DNA from: Fragilaria crotonensis
Lineage: Eukaryota; Bacillariophyta; Fragilariophyceae; Fragilariales; Fragilariaceae
Assembly: GCA_022925895.1 (NCBI GenBank)
Contig: JAKSYS010000008.1
Location: 245,269 to 309,268 of the forward strand
Length of the DNA stretch: 64,000 nucleotides
Direction of reading: 5' to 3'
Shown: one piece after another, positions 52,516 through 63,599 of the stretch
How positions within the stretch are numbered: position 1 is the stretch's first letter
Layout of the letters: every line of letters begins with the position of its first letter
Translations under genes and position numbers: made by a program
Notes under the pieces: generated by a model
What the model was told of the DNA's origin: nothing
Database searches by the model: none
What the model saw: the letters and a program-made list of their open reading frames with translations, nothing else

Positions 52516-54049
52516 GTTCGTAATATGAGTCGTCTGGAGAAATACTCAATTCCAATGAGTAAGTTAGTGAGTGTATAAATCCAGCAAATATAGTACTGTA
52601 TTACTTCGAGAGTACTTTATCACACCAGGTAGACTATGAAACCTTCAAGGCGATAGCACATACACAAATGTGAATGTTTGGGTTTGAAAGTGTTGGTTGC
52701 TAAATCATATGCGCAGAAGCACGGATCTTTCCCTTTGAATCAGGTTTCTGATCGCTCGTGTTTGGATTTGGGAGGTCGATCGAACGTCTTCGGAGGGAGG
52801 CCACGTGTCAGAAATATGGATGTGTAACAAAACCAAAACCAAAACGAGTCTTGGGTCATTTTGGTTTTGGTTGTCACAAAAATCAACCCTTACCATGGGC
52901 CCCCTTTTGTCCCTAACGGGTTATGAAGCTCGTGCCATTTTGGTTGTCTCTGTAATCATAACCTATTCGCAACCGAAATGAAGTTAATTTCGGTTGGCCG
53001 ACCGAAATCGACCACAGTGCACTGAAATTCCATGTTCCCTCGCGACACATAAAAATGAAGGTTGCTGATTGGCTGACAGAGTTCTTGCAGACTACAGTAG
53101 TTGAGTAGATACGTGCCGGTAAGACAGAACAAATCTACACTGTGTATGCAACCTCGTTTGTAATGACAATTCTACGGCCTCCTCTACTTTGCTTTTACTA
53201 TGATTCATCAGTAGCTACTCCCGCGTCCCCGTTCACAAGACGACAGCACTGTCGATGGTGGCGTGTTGAAAAAGGCGCCGGAGTCGTCATTTGCTGATGA
53301 TTTGGATTTGTCGTATTTGTATATACCTGACGTGCGACATGTCATGCTATGTCCGATCTGGACGAAGCAGCAAATCAAGATTCCGTTTTGACTACTTCGA
53401 ATACCGTTTTCGTTACAGTTTACGGTAACGGTAACCGAAAATGACGTGCGATTTTATTAGGTTTCTATTTAATCGCATTTTGGTATAATGGTTTTTCGTC
53501 GCAAGATAAGGATTGGCCTAATTTTTCGTATCGTACTGTATACTAGCGTAAAGGTATAATTCAAATTGTATCATACCGTGGCTAGCTTAGAGGCTGATTA
53601 GTATAATGTATACTGTAATACCACTCCATTTTTGAGGGTGATGGGAAGTAGGTCTGAAAGAGGCCCTTCCCCCGGAGAAATCCCACATACAAATACAGCA
53701 ATAGCGGCGCTACTGACCAATCCCATCGGAGAGGGTGAACTACTTTTTCTAAGTGAAGGCATCCTTTCAATAAGTTCACTTGCACGACTCATACCAGTAG
53801 GTCATCATTCATCATACATCGGCTTAAAAATCACCCTAACTACTGAATTCAGTAGTTGCAAGAAGGTCGCTTTCGCAACTACTAAACACACTCTGGAGGT
53901 GATCGAGGGCTCATTTTGTGCATTGTTACATGCTTTTAAATCAGGTAACAAGAAAAATGGATGTTACTTGTGTGGGTGCTGAGTTATTGACTGTTGTAAC
54001 TCGAGCAAAAATCGACATTTTCTATTTCGCTGAATTCAGTCCTCAACTA
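52516..54049. other. intergenic with CCAAAAC/GGTTTTGG tracts and palindromes
   Basis: Positions 52830-52875 hold AAAACCAAAACCAAAAC facing TTTTGGTTTTGG, a small hairpin. A plus frame at 53632-53982 (116 codons) is not recognised. Palindromic ACTGAATTCAGT first occurs at about 53842-53853. No supported gene. Confidence 0.35.
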
Positions 54050-54905
54050 CAATGTCGTTATCTCTCGATGTAATGCGTCTTCTGATAAATACCGGGCACT
54101 TCCAATACCCTGCCTTGCAGCTGCAATACGTTTTGATGTCTTTTTTTGCAATTCAATGTCGTACAGATGAGTTGTGGGTATGATGTGTCCAATCTTCAAA
54201 AGTCGCGTGCACCGCAGACTTTAGTGCCATTTCCTCACCACAGAGCGATCAACTGATGAAGTTTTCAGGCCTACATTTTCTCTCTTGTGCCTCAAATGAA
54301 ATGTAAACAAGTGCTGTTGCGAGAAACGGTCTGAATTCGATTTGGGTGATGCGTCGCTTGCCATCAGCTCTAATCAGTGTCGGTTGGACATCATTACCAC
54401 CACAAAACCACGATCACAGTATGGAACAGAATTCCACAACTGGTTTATGCATTCATTGGGATTTCTTCTTGTAAGAGATGCAACATTCTCTGGGGATGGG
54501 TCATTATCATCGTCAAAAACAGAAACCCAGAGCTCAGAATTTTGACGCATCTCCATCGTTCAAAACTGTCAGGATTTCAAGAGCTTCGTTTGCTTGTTCC
54601 TCCACAGCCACAGCTCCCCACCTTCAAGATAGTCTTGTCGATTATCTTGACGACGTGTTCAAGCGCTCCTTCTTCCGCCACATGAGTGTGATGGTATGGA
54701 GGAGGTGCCCATCGTTAAAATCATCATGACGCCTAATTATACACGACTGCCTAGTCGTCAAAGCCGTTTTCTGCTTCTGTCACACCGCAAAAGCTCATGG
54801 AGCACATCTATATTGCCTTCATTTACGTGCTTTGCAGCTGCAAGTGTCTGGGGTTGTAGAAACGTCGTACACCGAGATGTTGGCACCGTCGCCATTGCGA
54901 GGCCG
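54050..54905 (-). pseudogene. decayed ankyrin-like gene on minus strand
   Basis: Short minus-strand stretches in changing frames keep repeat-like sequence. Near 54905-54770 is GDGANISVYDVSTTP, then TLAAAKHVNEGNIDVLHELL; near 54690 is SALEHVVKIIDKTILK. Downstream are coherent stretches ITQIEFRPFLATALVYISF (about 54300) and KKTSKRIAAARQGIGSARYL (about 54110). The repeat style differs from the A/B family and looks like an older, unrelated ankyrin protein. Confidence is low because no long frame survives. Confidence 0.3.
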
Positions 54906-55156
54906 TTTTTTTAATTCTTAACGATGAAAAATTTCGTGCTTCAACGCAACTTCAAAATTTCGTATCTCAACAACTACCGGTCCAATAAAGCGCATCTTGA
55001 TATCGTGAATTCTACGAGATTCCTTCTGTATTTGTTCACGTGGACACATTCGCATACTTGCACTGGTTCAAAAGATATCCTATTTTTGAGTTGGAAACTG
55101 AATTCAGTTAGTTTCAACTGAATTCAGTAGGGTGGTCCAATATCCGACATGTATTA

Positions 55157-56444
55157 AGGCAGAGTCCGGACAACAAAACTTCGTACGAAGTTCCAAGGGC
55201 ACATAACCAGATAATTTCAGCTTCCAGTTTCTTGACCCCGAGTGTCGTCCGGACAAGAAATTTTGATCGAAGTTTCCAAGTTCTGAACTCCCAAGTTTCC
55301 GACCAAGGTCGAAGGTGAGTAAGTATGTCTAATGTCTACTACCGGTAGTAGTGCAGTAGCAACAACTACGTCCACCTTCAAAATGCTCGTCTTCTTCGTC
55401 CACAGAGTTGTACTTGCATTGTGTTAATGTTTGCCGCGGACGAAAACGAACAAAAGGCTTTGTGATGACAGAGCCGAAACATGAAGTACTATGCTTGGGG
55501 TCTTGGTAGCTATTAGGAGTGTTTGCTTGAAGTAATATGTAAAGCATTTCTTGTGCAGTTCTCAGACTAGTATACAAGTACTCCGAGTACCAATGATCGT
55601 CACTGGTCCACGGATGTTGTTCAACTAGTACTATCTTGGCGGGTTTCCACGGTACTCAGCCAGAGCATTTGACTCTCGGCACGTGTTCTCTGATTAGATA
55701 ATCATGAAGTCTGATGGATGACACGCTTCTTGCATCAGCATCTTTTCTCCCTCGTCGGCGTCGCCACTTTATCGAACCACCTCGTCTTGAACTTTGGAGC
55801 TATTCACGTGGTCGCAAAATCACTCGGACAATCCACAGACTTCTCGACATTCAGAACATTGTCGGCTGCGACATGATAACGAATCCTTTGTTGGGTGAAT
55901 GCTTATAGTACTGAGCAATGTCGTCATTGGAAGGGATTCTCCAGAGAGAAATGACAAGGAAATCGCAATCATTGTCGCCTTGGGGGGTACCAGAACCGAG
56001 CCGCTCACCACAACAGGGGTAACGAAGTCACCGCAGAATACGCATCGCTTCGGCCTTGCTCTTACGCAATGATGAAGCAGACCTCTCGGATTCGATGACA
56101 CAGCTTGGATTCTTGCAGTCGTCAATGGAATGAACTGAACAAACTGAATCTACAACTCTACTAGAGTGTCCACCGCTGTCCGTTGTGGCAGTGTTCTCAC
56201 GGGCGGATCTGTTCAGAAATTGAAGTGAATAGAAACGAGTGGTTAAAATTCAAGAGCTTCAATAGGATATGAAACTTGGCATCCCAAACTTGGATAAAAT
56301 GCTTTCGTTTTAGGTTCGAATCGAAAAGTCGCGAAAGACGAGTCCCACTAACTCAGAATTCGAAGTTGAATCACGAGTCGATTAGTTCGAGCACTTCGAA
56401 AACTTCGAAACTTGGTGCTAAGTTTTCTTGTCCGGACGCTCCCT
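55157..56444. mobile_element. candidate inverted-repeat transposable element, 1.29 kb
   Basis: Positions 55157-55180 and 56421-56444 are inverted repeats matching at 21 of 24 bases (AGG[G/C]AG[C/A]GTCCGGACAA core). A further CCGGACGCTCCCTAAG copy lies just outside at 56517-56532, so the end sequence recurs locally. No target duplication is clear and no transposase is visible inside; frames at 55714-55908 and 55820-56125 are not recognised. If real it is non-autonomous. Confidence 0.45.
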
Positions 56445-56628
56445 AAGTATATGCCTTGTCACACGGAAAAAGCTGGGATTTGCTATATATTTATTACTGG
56501 AATACCCCTAACCCCTCCGGACGCTCCCTAAGTGTTATCGGTAGAGGCGTTTAACGGTCAGCCTAGAACACGGATCCTGTGATGATAATGAGGTCCTGTT
56601 GCGAGGTCCTATTTCACTTTGGTGTACT

Positions 56629-57381
56629 ATGACTCAAATCTCAAATTCGAACAACGGAGTACTAGTAGTAGTACCATTTTGGCATCGCGGTGTTGCCGAT
56701 CCTTCTGCCTCGGCTCATTTTTTCATCATGGTCACACTTTGTACCGACGAGCACTCGGATCGCGAACTCCTCAGATCCGTCATAACTCTCATTGGAGACT
56801 ATGATCCTCTTTCTCCAACAGCTGACGTTACCCAAAGGTACATTCCAATTTTGGAAGCCCGTGGCGCTTCAGACACGGATGAGACTGATCATCGTCGCGA
56901 TTCCACTCTGATTGGACGTGGTGTTACTGATGATGCAGGATTCTCTGCCATCGTTCAGTACCAAGATGACGTTCTGGGAACCGATAACGAATTGGCCGCA
57001 AAGTGCAATGATGCCGTCTTTCGGCATTTGCGCGAGCGGGCCAAGGGTGTCATCGTCCGGAACAATCCCCGTACCCTATGTTCTGCCGCTCTGGCTAAAC
57101 TTGACAGGAAGTTGACGGAACTTTCTGAATCAGGAGTTCCCGTCTTGTCGACTCCTGAACTCATTCGATCCATCGGAGCCAAGGACACTCCCATCAAGAT
57201 CAAACGTTTGCAAGTTGGAATCCAAGATACATCCGTCGACATAACACCTGAGCAGCTCTGGGAGGGATTGCGAACGTCCATTGCTTTTGATGGCACGGTT
57301 AGGAAGACAAATATTTCTTCTTCGAACAAGAATACAACAGCAATTCAGAATAGTGAGAACTATTTGAGAATCCTGGATTAA
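56629..57381 (+). pseudogene. Cj0069-like ATP-grasp-type protein, truncated and joined to a B leader
   Basis: The first ATG is at 56629 (MTQISNSNNGVLVVVPFWHR). The stretch KGVIVRNNPRTL, LDRKLTELSESGVPVLSTPE, IRSIGAKDTPIKIKRL, VGIQDTSVDITPEQLWEGLR fits the middle of Cj0069-family proteins (G-V-x-V-x-x-x-P, A-G-V-x-V-x-x-x-P-D, GTKEVL, TDTxxYxTPE). The family next has a VLKQNRG ATP-binding motif. Here the frame passes at that point, near 57300, into RKTNISSSNKNTTAIQNS, which is the type B leader translated, and stops at 57381. The protein lacks its ATP-binding half and cannot be active. The family call is from remembered motifs. Confidence 0.5.
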
Positions 57382-57428
57382 TCAACTCATCATTCATCGA
57401 AGCATGCCGTGCTGGTTGTTTGACGGTA

Positions 57429-59246
57429 ATGTTTGAGTTGCTGAAAATCAGAGAGTTGGATCTGAATGCAAGAGATGAATTGAACAACACGGCCCTCATA
57501 ACAGCGAGTGAAAGAGGCCTGCTTGAAGTTGTTTGCGAATTAATGAAACATGAAAGGGTGGATTTGAATGCCGTCAACAGTGATGGCAACACAGCCGTTG
57601 CCATGGCATGCGTGTTTGGCCACTGGAAAGTTGTGCGTAAGCTGCTTGAACACGACGAGGTGGATGCTAATTCAAGGTGTTTACTTGGCTACACATCCCT
57701 CATAGTGGCAAGTAAAAATGGCTGGATTAAGATCGTTCATGAGTTACTGCAACATGACCGAGTGGATGTGAATGCTAGTTGCCACTTGCACCGCACAGCC
57801 CTCATGTGGGTAAGCCGCATGGGCTACTATGATGTCGTTCGTGAGTTGCTGAGACACAAAAGGGTGGATGTCAATGCTACCAACGGTGATGGCGAGACAG
57901 CTCTTATCATGGCAAGCGCCAGAGGTCATTGTGATGTTGTTGGTCAGTTGCTCAAGCACAAAAGGGTGAATGTCAATGCTAGCAACGGCGATGGCAAGAC
58001 AGCCCTTACCGTGGCAAGCGCCAGAGGTCACTGTGATGTTGTTCGTCAGTTGCTCAGTAACGACAAGGTGGATGCCAAATCGAATTGGTATAATGTTGGC
58101 TACGCCGCCCTTAGAGTGGCAATTGAAGAAGGTCAGTGTGTGGTCGTTCGTGAGTTAATGAAATACAACAAGGTGCATGTTAGAGCAGGGCATGAATTTG
58201 GCAACACAGCCATTTTGTTGGCAAGCGTTAGCAACCACAGCAATGTTGTTCGTGCGGTGCTGAGATACAAAGAGGTGGACGTCAATACAAGAGATGAAGA
58301 TGACTGCACAGCCCTTCTTTTGGCATGCTGGGAGGGCCATCGCGATGTCGTTTGTGAGTTACTCAAACACAGCAAGGTGGATGTGAATGCGAGAGATCGC
58401 CTCGGGCAAACATCCCTAATGATTGCATGTAGAGAAGGTCATTTGGATATTGTTCGCGATTTGCTAAACCGCAATAAGGTGGGTTTACTCATAACCGATG
58501 CAAATGGCGACACGGCACTTCTCTGGGCAAGTAGGAATGGCCACTGCGATGTCGTCCGTGAGCTGCTACAACACAGCAAGGTGGATGTGAATGCCAGTGA
58601 TGATTACGGTTACACTGCCCTCATTGTTGCCTGTGCGAATGGTCATTTGGGAGTTGTTTGCGAGTTACTTTTTCACGACAAGGTGGACGTGAATGCCAGA
58701 AGTCTTAAAGGTCACACCTGTTATTTATTGGAGAGCGACAACATGTTTGCGCAAGACTATGCCAAACCCTGTTGTCCCCGCAAGGTGCATGGGAAAGCCA
58801 GAAGTCGTCGTGGTCGAACGGCCTTGTTGTGGGCAATCAAATATGGACATTGGGATGTTGTTGAAGTGTTGCTGCAACACAGGGAAGTGAATGTGAACGT
58901 TCAAGATGAAGTTGGTTAGACAGCCCTGATGTGGACGTCCCTCCAAGGCAAATTGGACATTGTTACCCTGCTATTGAAGAACGACAAAATCGATACGAAG
59001 TTAAAGAATAAAGCGGGCTCGACTGCTCTTGAAATTGCCCGAAAGTGTGGGAGGTATGAGATTGCACAATGCCTGGAGGGACACAACATGGGTAGTTCGC
59101 GTCACCGCGAGGCAGAAGGAAGTGGTCGACTTAAAAGGCGCAGATTGAATGAAAGAAGTTTGATTCACTGTGGACGACAACGGATTGGGATCGGAGGACT
59201 TCGGAAAGGAAGGTACAGAGAAACATCGTACGCTAGAGGGCATTAG
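57429..59246 (+). pseudogene. type B ankyrin-repeat gene, N-terminus lost, nonsense mutation
   Basis: An open frame carries NSSFIEACRAGCLTVMFELL from about 57384, matching the first half-repeat of B genes, but no ATG precedes it; the first ATG is 57429. Twelve or more repeats and the B insertion (ARSLKGHTCYLLESDNMF, then CCPRKVHGKARSRRGRTALL) follow. At 58917-58919 TAG replaces the TAC (Tyr) of VGYTALMW. The same frame continues past the stop with TALMWTSLQGKLDIVTLLL, KAGSTALEIARKCGRYEIAQ to 59246. So one nonsense change removes the last two repeats, and the 5' end is replaced by the truncated Cj0069-like gene. The 499-codon product lacks a proper start. Confidence 0.78.
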
Positions 59247-60130
59247 ACCAAGAGCAAGGGGTTGCACGCATATGGTTCACGAGGACGTAGCGCTCTAAAG
59301 CTGGAAACCACGCGGCGTATAACATTTTATTTTTCAAAATGTGATGGTACGTCGTTGCCCGAAACTGTGAACGCTAGAATGAGAGCATCGCAGAACTTTA
59401 AAACGAGCCACCACCTCGGATGGAGGGCCATTAATCGAGCAAAAATGCAGTGAGCGTTCCAAATGCTTTGTTGTGAGTTTTGCATCAGTGGTTTGCTCGT
59501 TCATTGTGATCTGGATACACCACCAGTTCTGTTGGTGACCGCCGGCTGCTTACTGCTACTGCCATGCTCATCACCGATTATGAGAACCACGACATCTCGC
59601 TGCATCGATCAATTCTTGTCGTCCTTGTGTACCAATACTTCGAACATTGGTGCTGCAAGATGACATGTAGCAAAAGTCGGAGTATACATGAATGACAAGA
59701 AACCAATCGCATGCTCGACTTCATCAACTCCAACTTCATGCACTTCACGTCGTATCGGAGTTCTCCGGACTTCTTGATTGCGTCCAAAATCTCCGGCAAG
59801 TCAATCCAGTCGAACAAGCCACCTCGTTCGGGTTTTCAAAACCTCGTAATTCTGGGCTGGTGCCCATGACGTCCATTCTTGTGTTTGCTCTCCTTGGCTG
59901 TCACCATCGTTTCACTGTTTGATGGCAACACCACTACGCACCAGGGAGGGAGGGGGAAGAGATCATGGCTGCTTTGTTTGATTCGATTGTGGGTATGAAA
60001 ACATCACATCGTTTGCTGCTGTTATTACGAAACGTCGCCGAGGACGAACTGACGAGCTATAGCTATAGCACGTGCCCTACAAGCCATGGCCGAATTCATA
60101 TCTTCATCACTGTCCTGCTAAATCTTGGCA
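59160..60130. repeat. segmental duplication, copy 1 (B 3' flank)
   Basis: Matches 62634-63552 in the same orientation over nearly the whole length, for example ACAACGGATTGGGATCGGAG, CATTTTATTTTTC, CGAAACTGTGAACGCTAGAA, GATTCGATTGTGGGTATGAA. This copy sits directly after a B gene; parts also occur after the B gene ending at 39007. Confidence 0.9.
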
Positions 60131-60158
60131 CTGCAGACTGCAGACTGCAGACTGCAGG
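60131..60158. repeat. microsatellite, 7-bp unit CTGCAGA x4
   Basis: Four copies, the last ending CAGG. Located just after the end of segmental duplication copy 1. Confidence 0.9.
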
Positions 60159-60872
60159 CTTCACACCGATATACTGCATATGATAGATTCCTGGCCACGT
60201 ATGATACCTGGTACCAGGTTCCGTCGCACCTGCTACTAGCACCCCCTCTTCCCCTGCCGCAAGAGCGTAGCAGCCAGTACATGGACCGTATAACCGGCCA
60301 CCGGCCACCGTTAGCATACTGTAGCGAATGGTGGCGTCACTGTTTCGTCTCCACTCTCCACCTGCTGGGACCCCGGTATGATACGTGCGCATCCAACTTC
60401 CGATGAATTGGTGGGAACCGCATCCCTTGTGTGATCTTCATCAGAACCTTCTTGTTGCCACATCATGGCTAAATCTGTCGCTTATCTATGGAATTACTTA
60501 TGGGGCGTACTCGGAGTATGTATTTTGTGATTTTGTGCAGGGTTTTCACTTTTTACGTAACTGGTACATACTCGAGTACTATGTTACGCTTTCACAAAGT
60601 TCGAGTCGGGCTTATAATGGTGTAGGGGTGTAGGGTTGCATCCTAGTTCAAGTATAACTTCACCGACCCATGATTAACTTTTATACTCTATCGTATACAC
60701 GTGTCGCGAAACAAGCTATAAGATACACATGATACTGCACACGTGCCTCGAACATAGCTCCTGGTCAGCTGCCGATCCTTCGGCTGTTAACCTTGCCAAG
60801 TTTTACCAAGTCTCACAATTCGCGGCAGCGCTTCCTGATACCTGACGCTTCAGTTGTGACTTCCATAGCACG
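60159..60872. other. intergenic, upstream of the Cys-rich gene
   Basis: Short frames on both strands are unsupported. GTAC/GAGTAC motifs lie at 60505-60580. Nothing else recognised. Confidence 0.4.
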
Positions 60873-61205
60873 ATGTACCTTACTTTTCTTATCCTCTTTG
60901 TTGCCGTCCTAGGCCTCTCTATCGACAACCTCCATGTCAACGCCGATGTGCATGACTTCCTCATGAAGGAGGGTCCAGACGACGTATCCAATGTCGTGGT
61001 GCGCAAGCGAGGCCTCAAACAGATGGACAAGAAGAAGAAGCAGCCACCGCAGAGCAACCAACCGACTAAGCAGCCGACGAGGAAGTCCGGGTTCGATTGT
61101 TCCTCATGCATTAACGGTTTGGAGTATGATTGTAGCTGTATTTCCTTGAATTTCTGCTGTCTTGAAGCCGCAAGTTTTTGCCCCGGCTGTAACCCCGGCC
61201 GCTGA
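60873..61205 (+). CDS. small secreted Cys-rich protein, 110 aa
   Basis: The ATG at 60873 starts MYLTFLILFVAVLGLSIDNL, a strong signal peptide with probable cleavage after HVNA near residue 24. The middle (residues 45-70) is highly basic and Gln/Pro-rich (KKKKQPPQSNQPTKQPTRK). The last 37 residues contain eight Cys in the order CSSC, CSC, CC, C-x-x-C, likely four disulphides. No family was recognised. It could be a cell-wall, defence or signalling peptide; that is inference from layout only. The codon context and clean single frame among decayed DNA suggest a live gene. Confidence 0.7.
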   Translation: MYLTFLILFVAVLGLSIDNLHVNADVHDFLMKEGPDDVSNVVVRKRGLKQMDKKKKQPPQSNQPTKQPTRKSGFDCSSCINGLEYDCSCISLNFCCLEAASFCPGCNPGR

Positions 61206-61629
61206 AATGCTGACTGAGTATTATTGAGTTGGAGATTCCATTACGGAGTCCCTTCCGCTCCTTCCGTTGATTCTGGATATGCGTAATTGGCAGAGGCGTA
61301 ACATCTTTAAGCTGAGAATCCAGTTATCTCCTAAGTCCTTCCTTCTAATCAAACAGAAACTGAACGCATGCATGTCCTCCTTCGACAGAAGTACAGGAAC
61401 GGTATTGTACTTGTCCTTTCATTGCCGATGTCAGGTGGGTGCTTTTCTGCTGTCTCCGCCAACAATGAACACTTTCATAGGCACAATGGCACAATTATCA
61501 TACCCCACATAGCATGGATGTAGGGAACCGCAACGGCATGTTGAAATCCTTCTTCCAATTTGGCATACCCGTGGAACGCTCATCACACCCATCAGGTTGA
61601 TGAACAAATCCCTTCATCACGTCAAGTCA
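61206..61629. other. intergenic, nothing recognised
   Basis: An 81-codon plus frame at 61267-61512 has no ATG at its beginning and no recognisable feature. Confidence 0.35.
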
Positions 61630-62350
61630 GACCAAAATGAGAGAGACGACAAAATCCTTGATGTGCTTCGTAGTACCGTACTCAGAGCTCGGAGTTCTGT
61701 TTGATCACCGATCAAGCAAACCAGACTCCAGCACAAGAGAAAGGGTGGTACCTCATTGTGATGATCAAGCTGGGTCCCGATCCAGTTTGAAGTACCTCTA
61801 TCCATCAAAATTGCAATAATTGTTCACTTTTATCGCTCGATCAAACTTCAGAATCAATATCTAAATCTATAATTGTGTTTCCACTGGTTCATGCAGTTGC
61901 GGTTCTTCTTGATTGTTTCGGTACAGTAGGCTATTGCAACCAGTGTCTGCCTTTCGATGGTTCCGCAGCTCAGTGTGGACCTGTACTCTTCTTCAGGGAA
62001 GTACTTTGTCAATTCAATTGCGTTTGTGCCGGTGACAAAATCTGGTGGAAAACAATAAGCCAGTCACTCACACAAAACAAACAAACTACGGTCGCGGCAT
62101 TTCGTGGTGTCAATACCGTCATGCCAGAGACTCAGATAAAGTGCACACCAAGATAAGGATACCCGCTGACGGAGACAGACGAGGTGTGTTCACAATCGGA
62201 TAGCACGCCCTTCTTCGATCGATCGCCTGGATACCACGACCCAATGTGAAGCTATATCAATTTCGCATTCAGATGCCTAAGACAGATCAACTCCTTCACG
62301 ACCCTTCCTTCGCCAACCAAGCTGCACCAACGCCCATCCATACTGTGCGT
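61630..62350 (+). pseudogene. decayed gene of unknown function, second copy
   Basis: Patchy match to 17150-17680 in the same order: CCAGTTT, TTCAGAATCAATATC, ACTACGGTCGCGGCATTTCG, ACCCTTCCTTCGCCAACC. The longest frame (61875-62156) is 93 codons and lacks a recognised domain. Stops and shifts differ between copies, so both are decayed. Confidence 0.3.
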
Positions 62351-62633
62351 TTGGCTTAAGGACGTAGTGCTGACGTTTTTTCCACGCAAGCGACTGCACC
62401 GCTGCAAACCAAGACATGATCGGCTATCTTCCTGCATAGATGAGGAAGCTCACCTGAACACAGTGTCAAGTCGTGAATGCCGTACGGCACACTCATGAGC
62501 AATTCGCAAATCGGGTAAAAAATCTGGATCGGTGAACATGGAATCATGCGCTTTGGATGGTGCAGTTGCGGCTTCGATACACAATGTACGGCGAATTCGA
62601 TTCGCATTGTCTCCTCCTTCATTCGCACTGCCG

Positions 62634-63552
62634 TGATCAAATTCACTTTGGACGACAACGGATTGGGATCGGAGGATTTCGGAAAGAAAGTTACTGAGAA
62701 ACATCGAATGCTAGGGCATGAGACCATGAGCAAGGGGTTGCACGGACATGGTTCACGGGGACGTAGCGCTCTAAAGCAGGAACCAGACGGCATAACATTT
62801 TATTTTTCTAAATGTGGTAAGTTCGTTGCCCGAAACTGTGAACGCTAGAATGAGAGCATCCCAGAACTTTACAACGAGCCATGGATGGGGCCATTGATCG
62901 AGCAAATATGGAGTGAGCGTTCCCAATGCCTTGTTGTGATTTTTGTCATCAGTTTGTTCATTCATTGTGATCTGATACACCACCCTTTCTGTGGTGACCG
63001 CCGGCTGCTTACTGCTACTGCCATGCTCATCCCCGATTATGAGAACCCACCACATGCTTTGCATCAATTCTTGCCGTCCTGCATACCAATACTTGAACAT
63101 TGGTGCTGCAAGATGACATGTAGCAAAAGTCGAAGTATACATGAATGACATGAAACCAATCACATGCTCGACTTCATGACCTCCAACTTCATGCCCTTCG
63201 TATCGGAGTTCTCTGGACCTCTTGATTGCGTCCAAAATCACCGGCAAGTCAATCCAGTCAAACAAGCCACCTCGCTCGGGTTTTCAGAAACCTCGTAATT
63301 CTGGGCTGGTGCCCTTGACGTCCATTCTTGTATTTGTTCTCCTTGGCTGTCACCATCGTTGCACAACACCACTACGCACCAAGGAGGGGGGAAGGATCAT
63401 GGCTGCTTTGTTTGATTCGATTGTGGGTATGAAAACATCACATCGTTCGCAGCATTTGCGAAATGTCCCGAGGACAAACTGACGAGCTATAGCTCGTGCC
63501 CTACAAGCCATGTCCCAATTCACATGTTCATCACCTGCAAAATCTTGGTCGC
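62634..63552. repeat. segmental duplication, copy 2
   Basis: Direct copy of 59160-60130 with scattered substitutions and small indels. Here no complete B gene precedes it; a B fragment follows at 63600. A minus-strand frame of 164 codons at 62771-63265 (MFDWIDLPVILDAIKRSREL) is open in this copy but broken after about 80 codons in copy 1, so it is probably not a gene. Confidence 0.9.
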
Positions 63553-63599
63553 CACTCACGTGCATGTTCACCATCCACTACACAGAATGACAGAAGACA

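Noticed and set aside
53632-53982. 116-codon plus-strand frame
   Set aside because: No ATG context, domain or paralogue; includes the ACTGAATTCAGT palindrome.
55820-56125. 101-codon minus-strand frame inside the candidate inverted-repeat element
   Set aside because: No recognised transposase or other domain, no evidence of conservation.
62771-63265. 164-codon minus-strand frame in the second segmental copy
   Set aside because: The equivalent frame in the first copy is broken after about 80 codons, and the region behaves as B 3' flank.
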